DNA of 64,000 nucleotides from Paenibacillus pinihumi DSM 23905 = JCM 16419 (GTDB taxonomy: Bacteria; Bacillota; Bacilli; Paenibacillales; Paenibacillaceae). The stretch spans positions 1-64,000 of the forward strand of contig NZ_AULX01000020.1 in assembly GCF_000422505.1 (NCBI RefSeq), given 5' to 3'. Shown piece by piece: positions 16,591 to 25,423 of this stretch; the stretch's first letter is position 1; every line of letters begins with the position of its first letter. The notes under the pieces are model-generated. The model saw only the letters and a list, made by a program, of their open reading frames with translations. It did not search any database and was not told where the DNA came from. Made by a program: the position numbers and the translations under genes.

Positions 16591-16876
16591 CCATATTCTC
16601 CTAACAAAATAAGTTAAATTGGAGAAATAATACTACTTAATTAAGATGTCGTCAACAAAAAGTTGTATTTTCCTGCCTGCTAGCTTAATAACGGAACCTA
16701 AGTGTACACAAACATAAAAACCATGTATATTACCAGCTGTCCTTTTGCCAAATTAACTTACGTTCTCCAGATCTTTGATTTACCTCCTGAGAATAATTGC
16801 AGCTATTCATTTGGTATTGCTATATCTAAATTTCAAGTAGGAAAATGAAACCTTTAATTTCCGGTTAGAACAACTA

Positions 16877-16910
16877 AAAGCTTGAGCCGCACCGGCTCAA
16901 GCTTTTTTTT
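16877..16910 (+). terminator. Strong plus-strand terminator
   Basis: AAAGCTTGAGCCG (16877-16889) pairs with CGGCTCAAGCTTT (16893-16905) and is followed by eight T. No intact plus-strand gene precedes it, so it probably survives from a lost gene. Confidence 0.85.
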
Positions 16911-16949
16911 ATTTCGAAGGTAAATATGACTTTCCATAATCATTGCCTT

Positions 16950-17330
16950 TCCAGCAACATACAGTACTCCTCCCCCCCTTTCGAGCCTTCAAAACAGGGG
17001 GGATACCCATGCTATTTTCGTTGACTGAAGTGATGATGTCCGACATCTTCTTGCTATCTTCGTTCTACCCAAAAGAACTAATGATCTTATGCAGCGCTAC
17101 TCCCTCAGGCATCACCTCATCAAAAATAGCTTGATAGTTTTTATATGATCTTGCGACCGTACCTTTATCGATTCTTGAATATCGACCTTCTCAAATAATT
17201 GACTGGATGGAGCATTGCCGAGACGGCTTTCATGGGCAAATACATACAAGCCACGACATGCCATTCGGCCGCGTGCTGCCGAGTGGTCTAAATCCCACAG
17301 ATTGTCTTTCTCCTCCCTCGGGTGCATTTA
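16950..17330 (-). pseudogene. Decayed gene of unknown family
   Basis: The minus strand reads NLWDLDHSAARGRMACRGLY, VFAHESRLGNAPSSQLFEKV and KVRSQDHIK, then in another frame NYQAIFDEVMPEGVALHKII, SSFG, an in-frame stop, and NEDSKKMSDIITSVNENSMG. The composition is coding-like, but a frameshift near 17135 and an amber stop interrupt it. I do not recognise the family. Further minus-strand coding-like text at 17340-17500 (VGLPIHLYVGHHYSNDVESV) may be its N-terminal part. Confidence 0.5.
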
Positions 17331-17559
17331 AGCAGATGAATCCTACCTGAAATAATCATTAATAGGACTGACTCCACATCGTTTGAGTAGTGGTGGCCGA
17401 CATAAAGATGTATGGGTAGTCCCACCCTATTTTGCGAGGTGTGCATCCGCGCTTGGCAAGCTACTCCTGCAATGTACCTATGTCCAATGCTCCTTGAAAT
17501 ACACAATTTTCGGGTGTTACAGTTAGATCATATTTAAAAATGGAAGGAAGGCTCATCAT

Positions 17560-18048
17560 ATGGGAATATACGGATATTACTTTGCTATGGATGACAAGCT
17601 GGTGCAGCAAATCGCTGCAGGCGACATTGCATTGAAGACTTTGAAAATAGACGATTATCCGGGACTGGACATTGATCGGTCTTGGGAGGCGATTCACTAC
17701 CTGCTTTGTGGAGATATTTCCGATGGAGAGCCCCCTCTTGGCTATGTTGTTCCATTGACATCAGATAAAGGCATTGATTTCGGTTCATTTGGGGCGTTTT
17801 CCTTGCGCGCCGGACAAGTTGCAGAAGCGCTCCAGGCCATCACCGAGCTGGATGAAGCGCAGCTTCGCTTGCGGTATAATTTCCCGGCCATGGTCAAGGA
17901 AGAGGTATATCCTCTTGAGCCTGGCACGGTTTCGGACGAGGACGAAGAAGCATTCTTTGCCTTTTTTCTGCAGCATTTTAACGAAATCCGGCGTTTCTAC
18001 AGCCAAACCGCAGCCGAAGGCAAAGGTCTCATCTTCTATCTTTTCTGA
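17560..18048 (+). CDS. DUF1877 (YfbM) family protein
   Basis: A 162-residue protein starting MGIYGYYFAMDDKLVQQIAA. It has the DUF1877/YfbM hallmarks RSWEAIHYLLCGDISDGEPP and a C-terminal EEAFFAFFLQHFNEIRRFYS with KGLIFYLF. E. coli YfbM is the structurally known member; no biochemical function is established. The protein is soluble and cytoplasmic. A GGAAGGAAGG site precedes the ATG. The gene is followed by a palindromic terminator and is convergent with the tRNA-dihydrouridine synthase gene. Confidence 0.88.
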   Translation: MGIYGYYFAMDDKLVQQIAAGDIALKTLKIDDYPGLDIDRSWEAIHYLLCGDISDGEPPLGYVVPLTSDKGIDFGSFGAFSLRAGQVAEALQAITELDEAQLRLRYNFPAMVKEEVYPLEPGTVSDEDEEAFFAFFLQHFNEIRRFYSQTAAEGKGLIFYLF

Positions 18049-18138
18049 AATTACACAGACTAATGGGAGCCTCACCTGACATGGCAATCACTTGGGTATA
18101 TAGGGCAAATGGCTACAAAATGAAAACGTTAAGCAATA

Positions 18139-18168
18139 AATGAAGAGGGGCAATTGCCCCTCTTCATT
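18139..18168. terminator. Perfect palindromic terminator between convergent genes
   Basis: AATGAAGAGGGGCAA at 18139-18153 is exactly complementary to TTGCCCCTCTTCATT at 18154-18168. Its position between the convergent DUF1877 and DUS genes suggests bidirectional termination, although the T-runs are short. Confidence 0.65.
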
Positions 18169-18209
18169 GTATATGCCAATACATCTCCGATTTAATTGTC
18201 CTTCCGCAC

Positions 18210-18239
18210 TTACAGTGAACAGCACTCCACATTTAAGGG
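18210..18239 (-). other. Possible rlmD-like 3'-end remnant
   Basis: On the minus strand the bases just beyond the DUS stop read PLNVECCSL followed by TAA. This resembles the tail HVECCSL of RlmD/RumA-type methyltransferases, of which clearer decayed copies lie at 44.1 and 45.1 kb. Only about 20 bases are similar, so chance is possible. Confidence 0.3.
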
Positions 18240-18245
18240 TCTATC

Positions 18246-19211
18246 CTATTTCTCACTTCTAAACTCATTGATCAGTTCACGCACTTCACGGGTTGATTTG
18301 GCGTTCATTAAGCAGTTTCGGAGTTCACTTGCCCCTCGAAATCCGCGGACATAGATTTTGAAAAATCGGGTAAGAGAGCTGAACGAACGCAGTTCCATTG
18401 CTGAATACTGATCATGGAGATTTAAGTGCAACTGCAGCAAATCAAGCAATTCCTCACTGCTATGCTCCTTCGCTTCCTTTTCAAAAGCAAATGGATTCTG
18501 GAAAATGCCTCGTCCGATCATAATACCATCCACACCATATTGCTCTGCGAGTTTGAGTCCAGTCTGACGGTCAGGGATATCCCCGTTAATGGTCAGCAGG
18601 GTATGGGGTGCCACCTCATCACGAAGTTTCTTGATCTCCGGAATCAGTTCCCAGTGCGCATCCACTTTGCTCATTTCCTCTCTCGTCCGCAAATGAATGG
18701 ACAGATTCACAATGTCCTGTTGCAAAATATGGGTCAACCAGTCGCGCCATTCGTCTACTTCAGTGAAACCAAGTCTTGTTTTCACACTCACGGGCAGTCC
18801 CCCGGCTTTAGCTGCCTGGATGATCTCTGCTGCAATAGCGGGACGGCAGATCAGGCCGCTTCCTTTTCCGTTTTCCGCTACATTGGGTACAGGACAGCCC
18901 ATATTAATGTCGATGCCCTTGAAGCCTTCTTTGGCCATGCCGATACTCATCTCACGGAAATATTCCGGCTTATCACCCCAAATATGGGCCACAATAGGCT
19001 GTTCATCCGCAGTAAAAGTCAAGCGTCCGCGCACACTTTTGTTCCCCTCCGGGTGACAATAACTCTCTGTGTTTACAAACTCGGTAAAAAACACATCCGG
19101 TCTGCCAGCTTCACTTACGACATGGCGAAACACAACATCCGTCACATCTTCCATTGGCGCCAGTACAAAAAATGGCCGTGGCAAATCACGCCAAAAGTTC
19201 TCTTTCATCAT
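18246..19211 (-). CDS. tRNA-dihydrouridine synthase
   Basis: A 321-residue Dus family flavoenzyme that reduces uridine in the tRNA D-loop using FMN and NADPH. The FMN-site start [15 protein letters not shown] is present at residues 15-29. The family motif [20 protein letters not shown] holds the catalytic cysteine (near residue 106), and VSVKTRLGF with a later [11 protein letters not shown]-type loop and [18 protein letters not shown] complete the barrel. The protein is closest in pattern to DusC/DusB-like members. Two adjacent ATG codons are possible starts after AAAGGGG. The gene is convergent with the DUF1877 gene. Confidence 0.92.
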   Translation of the reverse strand: MMKENFWRDLPRPFFVLAPMEDVTDVVFRHVVSEAGRPDVFFTEFVNTESYCHPEGNKSVRGRLTFTADEQPIVAHIWGDKPEYFREMSIGMAKEGFKGIDINMGCPVPNVAENGKGSGLICRPAIAAEIIQAAKAGGLPVSVKTRLGFTEVDEWRDWLTHILQQDIVNLSIHLRTREEMSKVDAHWELIPEIKKLRDEVAPHTLLTINGDIPDRQTGLKLAEQYGVDGIMIGRGIFQNPFAFEKEAKEHSSEELLDLLQLHLNLHDQYSAMELRSFSSLTRFFKIYVRGFRGASELRNCLMNAKSTREVRELINEFRSEK

Positions 19212-19646
19212 TCAAAACCCCTTTATACCTGTCAGAACAATCATTGTCCGGAATTTAGTTGAACTTGTCCATGGAACATTGCTCAAACATCAGTATATAT
19301 TAACCACGGATACATCTTAAAGTATATCACAAGCCCGAGAGTAGCAGCATACTCACCCGCGTTAATTCAATTAAAATAGAAGACAGTGAGATCACTCCTT
19401 CTCCTCTGTTCCTCTCATTCCTTATGCCAGACTGATAATTGTTCCGCCCGTTGGCGAGGGCTAGGCTTGGAGAGTTATTCCGGCAGATAATACCCCATAT
19501 GCAAGAAAAGCCTAAGTGGGGCATCCACCTAGGCTTCATCATCTTACTATCTTGCTCATGAAAAAGTTCGGGCTTTCGACTAATTGAGGACATTGAAAGC
19601 TCTTTCAGTCATCAAAAGATGTCCGGCTGTATTTCACTTTTTACCA
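19212..19646. other. Non-coding stretch with one hairpin
   Basis: No credible gene is seen; an 88-codon minus-strand frame at 19327-19593 lacks initiation signals and similarity. AAGCCTAAGTGG (19508-19519) pairs imperfectly with CCACCTAGGCTT (19525-19536). On the minus strand it is followed by TTTTC, so it may terminate the VanZ gene at 19647-20648. Confidence 0.5.
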
Positions 19647-20648
19647 TTACAATAACGATCTTAATTTTTCTTTAATACGATTTATAATCATTTGTCCCGT
19701 GTTTACTTCTGTAAGTGCTATATCCCACATCACGGCATTTGTAGCCGGACTTGGGTCATCATTCATTAATTTAATGGTAAGTTCATTTACTCCGTTTAAA
19801 GGGATTTGAAAGGCAAGCTGATTCGATCCGATTTCAGCTGATAAACCCAATGAATAAATTTCTGTGCCATCTGCAATAAAAATGATGTCACTTTTCCCAT
19901 TGCTTGCAGTGTTGATTACATCATCCGGTATAGCGGCATTGCCTGCTATTCTTGTATATTTGCCATTTAAAAGATACGTAAACTCGTTAGTTCTTGTATT
20001 TTTTCTACTGTATACATTGATTTGAGGCTCAACCTTTTTCCCGACTGAAGTAAAACTTAAGAGGGTTTCATCCCACAGTACAGACCCGTCTTTTAATGTA
20101 AGTTCATTCAGGGCTGCGACTTCGCCGCCTCCATTATCTAAATAATTATTGATGCCGCCAACAATAGCAATAACTCCTATCGAAAGTACAATGGCTGTTA
20201 AAATGATTCGACAGATCCCTTTAAATTTATCCCGGTCACGTCGCACTAACCGCTGTGACCAAAATCCTACCGCCGCCCCTAATGTATTAATTATGATATC
20301 GTCAATATCAAAGGATCCTAAACGAGAAAGCATTTGTAAGATTTCAAGGATCGTAATAGACAGAATAAATAAGGTTATAAATCGAATGAAATGACAACGA
20401 AACAGAAGCGGGATGACAATTCCAAAAGGTATAAATGCGACAAAGTTGCCCAACTCAAAAAACCAAATTTGAAAGTTCCTTCCCATTGGAAAGTGTAAAG
20501 GAATCCCTTCAGGTATTAGACTATATCGCATACCAGAATCTTGAAGAAAAGAAGCTCTGCCGAAACCTAGATACAAAAAATATAAGGTCAAAATGGTGTA
20601 TACTGCTAACATTATGATGGTAATTTTTCGCAACTTTCCTTGATACAT
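19647..20648 (-). CDS. VanZ family membrane protein
   Basis: The N-terminal ~160 residues form a VanZ-like domain with four or five transmembrane segments, including FELGNFVAFIPFGIVIPLLF and the conserved DIDDIIINTLGAAVGFWSQR. After a further helix (about 170-190), residues ~200-330 form an extracytoplasmic domain with NVYSRKNTRTNEFTYLLNGK and FIADGTEIYSLGLSAEIGS, which resembles an NPCBM-like beta-sandwich. VanZ of Tn1546 gives low-level teicoplanin resistance, but most VanZ relatives are uncharacterised. The ATG at 20648 follows AAAGGATG; the frame extends eight codons further upstream without a start signal. Confidence 0.85.
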   Translation of the reverse strand: MYQGKLRKITIIMLAVYTILTLYFLYLGFGRASFLQDSGMRYSLIPEGIPLHFPMGRNFQIWFFELGNFVAFIPFGIVIPLLFRCHFIRFITLFILSITILEILQMLSRLGSFDIDDIIINTLGAAVGFWSQRLVRRDRDKFKGICRIILTAIVLSIGVIAIVGGINNYLDNGGGEVAALNELTLKDGSVLWDETLLSFTSVGKKVEPQINVYSRKNTRTNEFTYLLNGKYTRIAGNAAIPDDVINTASNGKSDIIFIADGTEIYSLGLSAEIGSNQLAFQIPLNGVNELTIKLMNDDPSPATNAVMWDIALTEVNTGQMIINRIKEKLRSLL

Positions 20649-21082
20649 AATTACATCCTTTCTTTTTTGCAAAACGACAGATGTACGTCCAATTCATTTT
20701 TGAGTCGTTGCTGCTTAGTTAGCGTACAATTTCTATACATGTACAAAGACGTAATGATACCATTTTAGAGAACAAAACAAAAAAAGATGTTAATCTTCTC
20801 TTAATTTATTTTAATGATTTCTTTGCCCTTCTCATTGTGATGGTGTTTTTACAGAGTTTCCCCCATTGAAACTGCTTGCTTGGCGCTGTCCATTCTGGCC
20901 AAGGCTGCCGCGGCAACAAAATCCCCTCCCAAGGTATATTGTTGCGAACCTGGCACCTCTCATTTTCTAACCATCAATATGACCGACTCTACATGGCTCG
21001 AGAGGACAGAACGAATGTCTAACTAATGTTCGATGGAACATGTCAGCTATCAGCATGCCAATTAAAGTTAATGAGATTTACA
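20649..21082. other. Gene-free stretch with a possible coding remnant
   Basis: No intact gene. On the minus strand, 20849-20955 reads YTLGGDFVAAAALARMDSAK followed by QAVSMGETL and a stop, which looks like the end of an unidentified decayed protein gene. The remainder is AT-rich and carries the VanZ promoter region. Confidence 0.4.
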
Positions 21083-21124
21083 ATACAAATAACATATGTT
21101 ATTGTTAACCTATATTATTTGTAT
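21083..21124 (+). promoter_or_regulatory. Operator region of the PadR remnant and hydrolase
   Basis: ATACAAATAA at 21083-21092 is repeated in inverted form as TTATTTGTAT at 21115-21124, and the perfect 16-base palindrome AATAACATATGTTATT spans 21088-21103. Inverted repeats of this AT-rich type are typical PadR operators, and they directly precede the PadR reading frame. Confidence 0.6.
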
Positions 21125-21136
21125 AAGAGGATAGTT

Positions 21137-21292
21137 ATGTCAATTCAATTAGCAATATTAGGCATACTGAATTGAGTCCGTGAAATACGTCAGAAGTTGT
21201 TTGAAAATGCAGTTATGAAAGAAAAAGAGAAACTGAACTATCAAATTAGAGAAATAGAAAGAGAGGCGAATTATAATGGAAAACATATATAA
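21137..21292 (+). pseudogene. PadR family regulator with internal deletion
   Basis: A start at 21137 encodes MSIQLAILGILN, the signature start of PadR regulators, and then hits TGA at 21173. The following bases, in another frame from 21176, encode VREIRQKLFENAVMKEKEKL and YQIREIEREANY, a PadR-like C-terminal helix, ending in a stop at 21290 that overlaps the hydrolase start. The DNA between the first 12 and last ~38 codons is missing, so the winged-helix domain is gone. Confidence 0.75.
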
Positions 21293-22133
21293 GTCAGAAG
21301 TAGGCAAACAAGAAGTTTTAGGACAGTACCGAAAAATACTTGCTAGCTGGCCAGTGGAAAACCACCAATACGAAGTTGAGACAAGTCTTGGACCGACTTT
21401 TATCATAGAATCTGGATCAAAAAACAATCCCCCTCTGATCCTCCTGCATGGAAGCGTATCGAATTCTTACACTTGGTACAGCGATATAGCTTCCCTTTCT
21501 AAAACCCACAATGTCTATGCAATCGACATTATTGGAGAAGCAGGATTATCAGCGACAAGCCGACCAAGCTACAAAAGTGGTAAATATGCTCTATGGTTGA
21601 ACGAAACAATAAATGCACTTAGATTAAGCTCCTGTACAATCGTAGCTATGTCATTAGGTGGTTGGATGGCATTGAGCTTCGCTACCACCTATCCGGATAA
21701 GGTTGACAATTTGATTTTGCTTTGTCCCGGAGGGCTTGCACATGAAAAAGCCAGTTTCCTATGGAAAGCAATGTTTTTCTCACTACTTGGAAAATGGGGT
21801 CAGCTACAAACACTCAAATTAGTGGGTGGTAATGTTTCTTCATCATCGTTATCCGGATTGGGAGAAGGTCTTACATTCGCATCGCTTACATTCAAATATT
21901 TCAAACCTCGAACGGCAAAAATGCCACTAATTCATGATCAGTCACTTTATCGATTGACTATGCCGATTTTAATGCTTTTTGGCGATTCTGATCAATTAAT
22001 ACCTGCAAGCAAGAGCATTAAGCGACTTCAACAATTTGCACAACAAGCTAGGATCGAGTTGCTGCCTGATACGGGACACCTAATTGTCAACCAAGCAGAT
22101 AGGATACTAAAATTTTTGAAAAATAATGAGTAG
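21276..22133 (+). CDS. Alpha/beta hydrolase
   Basis: A 285-residue alpha/beta-hydrolase. The oxyanion-hole HGS appears in LILLHGSVSNSYTWYSDI near residue 55. The nucleophile elbow is AMSLGGW with Ser near 125, the acid is probably Asp in LFGDSDQLIPA near 234, and the histidine is in LPDTGHLIVNQ near 268. Substrates in this group include esters, lactones and C-C bonds, so no specific reaction is given. The ATG follows AGAGAGG and lies inside the remnant of the PadR gene, implying former translational coupling to, and control by, that regulator. Confidence 0.88.
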   Translation: MENIYKSEVGKQEVLGQYRKILASWPVENHQYEVETSLGPTFIIESGSKNNPPLILLHGSVSNSYTWYSDIASLSKTHNVYAIDIIGEAGLSATSRPSYKSGKYALWLNETINALRLSSCTIVAMSLGGWMALSFATTYPDKVDNLILLCPGGLAHEKASFLWKAMFFSLLGKWGQLQTLKLVGGNVSSSSLSGLGEGLTFASLTFKYFKPRTAKMPLIHDQSLYRLTMPILMLFGDSDQLIPASKSIKRLQQFAQQARIELLPDTGHLIVNQADRILKFLKNNE

Positions 22134-22166
22134 TACACTCGCCGATTAGGGTTCTCTACTCCTTGA

Positions 22167-22325
22167 TCAGCGGCTATTTTTCACTTGCAATTCTGTATCC
22201 ATCTCAACACCCGATTTGAATTCAACGGTCAGCTTATCATCAACTACCGTAACTTATTCAAGAAGCCGCCTTACAGGCTGTTCATCATATTCCTCCAGCT
22301 TGTATGACTGTACCTGCATATTTCC
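22167..22325 (-). pseudogene. Serine recombinase C-terminal remnant
   Basis: The minus strand reads QVQSYKLEEYDEQPVRRLLE, a TAA stop, then VTVVDDKLTVEFKSGVEMDT and a final stop at 22167. The pattern VRRLLEkVTVxDDKLTVEFKSG is typical of the end of large serine recombinases. Here the lysine codon before VTV has become TAA and the catalytic N-terminal domain is absent. It marks a lost mobile element. Confidence 0.65.
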
Positions 22326-22555
22326 AGTCCACATGTGTGGAGCATTTACGCTATATGCAGGTTGAGCATCGCTGCATCCACATTCAACTCAACTTTCTGC
22401 TTTACTACTATCGATGATACGATTCACCGTACCTGGTCTTTTGGCAAAAAAATGTGTTAAACTACTAAAAAGAGAACCTCCTATATACAATAAAGCAAGC
22501 TTCAAAAACGGATGCAGGCAGGTATTACGCCAAGCATGGTTAGAAAGGAACCACG

Positions 22556-23533
22556 ATGAATAGTTTCCTGAGGCAAATGATGAAATCATGGATAGTACCG
22601 GTGATTCCCGGTGGAATCATTACCATCCTTATATTTTATCTGGATTACTTCCAATTCGAACTTGTTGAAAAATTCCTGCTGTTTGCGGCTTTCGTCATTG
22701 TACCTCTTGTGATTTTACTTTTGAACCATGACGAAAAGAATACACATCAAAGGATGATTTATGCTGCTATTAAGCTGCTTCAGTTTCCCGCAGCGCTTCT
22801 TGCCTTAGCCTCCGTAATGAGCAGTAAGATGTGGGGGTTAGGAAGCACGGCAATACCAGGTACTCTCTCCCTTGGGTGGCTGCTGTTAACATTTCTGATT
22901 TGCATCTATGGCTTGACCACTATTATTAATCATGAGGGAAGAACAGCGGAAATAGCGATCGGCGCGGGGCTCGTTTATTTTTTTATCGGAGGCATTTGGT
23001 TCACCTTATATCAGTATCAATTTAACCTCTTCCAAGCTAATCCTGCAACGCACGCACTAAGTTCAGTCCACTTTCATTTTTCATCTGCTATCGTTCCGAT
23101 TTTTATTGGTGTACTGGGACGGATTATGACGAAGAAAACCTGGTATCCCTGGGTCGTAGCCATCGATATCATCGGCCCCATTCTGATCGCTATCGGTATG
23201 ATTTTCTCCAAGCCGATTGAGTATATTGGTGTCACTTTGTTCGCCTGTAATATTGTGATTTACACCACTTATCTCCTAACTTACTTGAGGAGAAACTCTT
23301 TACACAATAAGGCAACCTTCTTTTTAGTCCTTTCTTGCATTGCCTTTTACTCAGTTGTCGTCCTTTCCATTTTCTATCCGTTACTGAAAAACAAGTTTTC
23401 CTTAACAATACTCGATTTCATTCCAATTTACGGAACGCTGCATGCGTTTGGTTTTGTTTTATGTGGACTAATCGGATGGGTGTACATGGCAGAATTTCTT
23501 AAGAAAAAAACGCTTGCCTATGAGAATATCTGA
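22556..23533 (+). CDS. YndJ family membrane protein
   Basis: A 325-residue polytopic membrane protein with about nine or ten hydrophobic helices. It resembles the N-terminal membrane half of Bacillus YndJ, with VEKFLLFAAFVIVPLVILLL, SVHFHFSSAIVPIFIGVLGR and an LLTFLICIYGL segment. The conserved histidines in SVHFHFSS might bind a ligand, but no function is known. Bacillus subtilis YndJ is longer (over 500 residues, from memory), so this is a short family member. The ATG has a GAAAGGAA site. A hairpin follows at about 23585-23611 without a clear T-run. Confidence 0.75.
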   Translation: MNSFLRQMMKSWIVPVIPGGIITILIFYLDYFQFELVEKFLLFAAFVIVPLVILLLNHDEKNTHQRMIYAAIKLLQFPAALLALASVMSSKMWGLGSTAIPGTLSLGWLLLTFLICIYGLTTIINHEGRTAEIAIGAGLVYFFIGGIWFTLYQYQFNLFQANPATHALSSVHFHFSSAIVPIFIGVLGRIMTKKTWYPWVVAIDIIGPILIAIGMIFSKPIEYIGVTLFACNIVIYTTYLLTYLRRNSLHNKATFFLVLSCIAFYSVVVLSIFYPLLKNKFSLTILDFIPIYGTLHAFGFVLCGLIGWVYMAEFLKKKTLAYENI

Positions 23534-23661
23534 GTGGGCAGCAGTTCACCCGATTATCCTTTAACATACTAGAATTTATACCATTTGAGGGTGAAGCGGG
23601 CTTCACCCTCAAATCCGGCCAAGATAACCATGCGGCGGAGCGCCCGGCAATGCACTCGCAA

Positions 23662-23774
23662 TCAAGCTGACAAAGATGGATTACAGCAGTTAGAAAGATC
23701 GGCGATCGCATGCTGTTCAGTTTCAATTATGTTCATCAAAATCCTCCTGATAATAGCATGATCGCCGTTTTCAT
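23662..23774 (-). other. Two coupled mini-ORFs behind a TetR-type operator
   Basis: On the minus strand an ATG at 23774, behind AAAGGAGGG, encodes MKTAIMLLSGGF and stops. The stop overlaps the next ATG (TGATG at 23734-23738), which has its own AGGAGG and encodes 24 residues starting MNIIETEQHAIADLSNCCN. The initiation signals are excellent but the peptides are tiny, so these are probably the starts of genes whose bodies were deleted. Confidence 0.5.
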
Positions 23775-23791
23775 GCTTATCCCTCCTTTAA

Positions 23792-23813
23792 TTAGTGATT
23801 AATCAATCATTAA
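23792..23813. promoter_or_regulatory. TetR-type operator, copy 1
   Basis: TTAGTGATTAATCAATCATTAA at 23792-23813 contains, on the minus strand, TGATTGATTAATC, identical to the sequence upstream of the TetR gene at 25313-25325. It precedes the mini-ORFs at 23662-23774. Confidence 0.6.
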
Positions 23814-23818
23814 ACAGC

Positions 23819-24729
23819 TTAATCTGGGATATTCCCGGATAGCGTACCTACTGTATAGGGGGTGGTTATCCCATAGTAATTGACCATCATGGTCATCCCG
23901 CTTGCTGCATGGTTCAGGTTGTGGCAGTGCTTCATCCAGAGACCGGGATTGTCGGCGACAAACGCAATCTCAAACGTCTCCCCTCCCTCAATGGGCAAGG
24001 TATCCATATAAATGTCGCTGGTTAATGGTATTCCGTTTTTACTAAGCACTTTAAAAATATGACCGTGCAGATGCATAGGATGCGTGCCTCCCCCATTATT
24101 CGTCATGGAGATTTTGACCAGATCGCCCTCCTCCACCATAATAGGCGGGATATGATGAAAGATTTCTCCGTTGATCGTATACGCCGCAAAAGCCTTTTGA
24201 CTTAAAGACAGATGCTCCACCACATCAAACTCGGAGTCCAGTGAAAGCCCATCCGGCTTGGACGAGCCGTACGCAGTGAAATCAAACTTGCCTTTCGCCT
24301 GTCCACGCTCCGGCATGCTCCCCTGTCCGATATGGATATCAGGTAAACTCCGACTGTCTGCGGACGAGCTCTGCAACAGAATCCTTTGATCCGAAGGCAC
24401 TTGAAACAGCAGGTCGTAGCGCTGTCCTGCTCCGATAAGCAGGGTTTGATCCTGAATGACTCCCGGACCCGGGATATCACTCCCATCAATGGAAACGACC
24501 TTAAATGAGCCCCCATACACATCCACATTTTGGGTGCGGCTATCGGCGTTCACCATCCTCGTGAGCTATGCAAATGCATCTCGCCCATGTTTACGGACTC
24601 AGGCTTATGGGCCTGATTGACTTGAATTGTCCAATACGCAAAAAACAAGAGAAATACACCGAGAGGAATGACGGTGAACATGCCGAATCCCATCCACCTT
24701 TTCTGCCGCTTACTCCATTTTTTCTTCAC
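23819..24729 (-). pseudogene. Multicopper oxidase with internal deletion
   Basis: The C-terminal 245 codons (23819-24556) encode the third cupredoxin domain with copper motifs HPMHLHGHIF and MKHCHNLNHAASGMT (HCHxxxH plus axial Met), preceded by part of domain 2. Upstream, a GTG at 24729 encodes a membrane-anchored start (VKKKWSKRQKRWMGFGMFTV, then PLGVFLLFFAYWTIQVN) that runs to MGEMHLHSS and then out of frame. Domain 1, with the other halves of the trinuclear copper site, is missing. The gene cannot make an active oxidase. Confidence 0.8.
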
Positions 24730-24744
24730 TAATCAATTACTTTT

Positions 24745-24781
24745 TCGCAAAAAATAAATAACCTCAGGCGGTTATTTATTT
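24745..24781 (-). terminator. Terminator of the TetR gene
   Basis: AAATAAATAAC (24752-24762) pairs with GTTATTTATTT (24771-24781) and the minus strand continues TTTTTTGCG. The stem overlaps the TetR stop codon. Confidence 0.75.
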
Positions 24782-25293
24782 TCGTTGAACGCAAACAGCT
24801 CGGGAAGATCCAAAAAGTAAGAAATGTTGCACATCATGCCCATGGCGATAAAAATCGTTGCGTTTCTTTCTGCATCAGGCATGCCTGCTGCTTTATACTG
24901 TTCCAGGACATAGTTTCTGATGCGGGATAACCCCTCTTTGGTTACCGCCCGGATTGCTTCATCGGTGATGCCAATGCCGATCACCTGTAAAGCAATCTCA
25001 TTGGGATATTGGGCCGACAATTGTTCATAGGCTTTGAGCATGTCGTTGTCCAACTGCTCCGGACTCGACTCGACATTTTTAAACGTTTGGAGTATCCGGT
25101 CGAACGCCCGATTCAAAACAGTGATGAACAGTTCCTCCTTCGTCGGAAAGAAACGAAACACATAAGGTTGAGAGATCCCGGCTTTCTCTGCGATAAGGGC
25201 TGTCGTAGTGTTATAGTATCCGCGCTCCGCGAATACCTCCAAACCTGCCTCAAGGATTTCCTCCTTGCGATCCTGTCCTTTCGACCTAGCCAT
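24772..25293 (-). CDS. TetR/AcrR family transcriptional regulator
   Basis: A 173-residue regulator with the N-terminal HTH (RKEEILEAGLEVFAERGYYN, then TALIAEKAGISQPYVFRFFP) and a short C-terminal helical ligand domain ending YFLDLPELFAFNENK. The ATG follows AAAGGGG. An operator-like TGATTGATTAATC lies 20-32 bases upstream of the start, suggesting autoregulation. The same sequence occurs at 23.8 kb. The adjacent multicopper oxidase and the mini-ORFs were probably its targets but are now decayed. Confidence 0.9.
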   Translation of the reverse strand: MARSKGQDRKEEILEAGLEVFAERGYYNTTTALIAEKAGISQPYVFRFFPTKEELFITVLNRAFDRILQTFKNVESSPEQLDNDMLKAYEQLSAQYPNEIALQVIGIGITDEAIRAVTKEGLSRIRNYVLEQYKAAGMPDAERNATIFIAMGMMCNISYFLDLPELFAFNENK

Positions 25294-25308
25294 AACAAGC
25301 CCCTTTCG

Positions 25309-25330
25309 TTAGTGATTGATTAATCGCATT
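25309..25330. promoter_or_regulatory. TetR-type operator, copy 2 (autoregulatory site)
   Basis: TTAGTGATTGATTAATCGC starting at 25309, immediately upstream of the TetR gene, shares 13 identical bases with the minus strand of the copy at 23792-23813. Confidence 0.6.
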
Positions 25331-25423
25331 ATATCTGTCATTCAGCACCAACGCAAGGGGTGAGCTTAATTTTTTAAATCCCGATCCTCCACTTGGACTT
25401 TCGTGAGGACTCCATGATCCGTC

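Noticed and set aside
18426-19262. 278-codon plus-strand frame over the dihydrouridine synthase gene
   Set aside because: Antisense to an unmistakable Dus gene; composition is that of a reverse-strand shadow.
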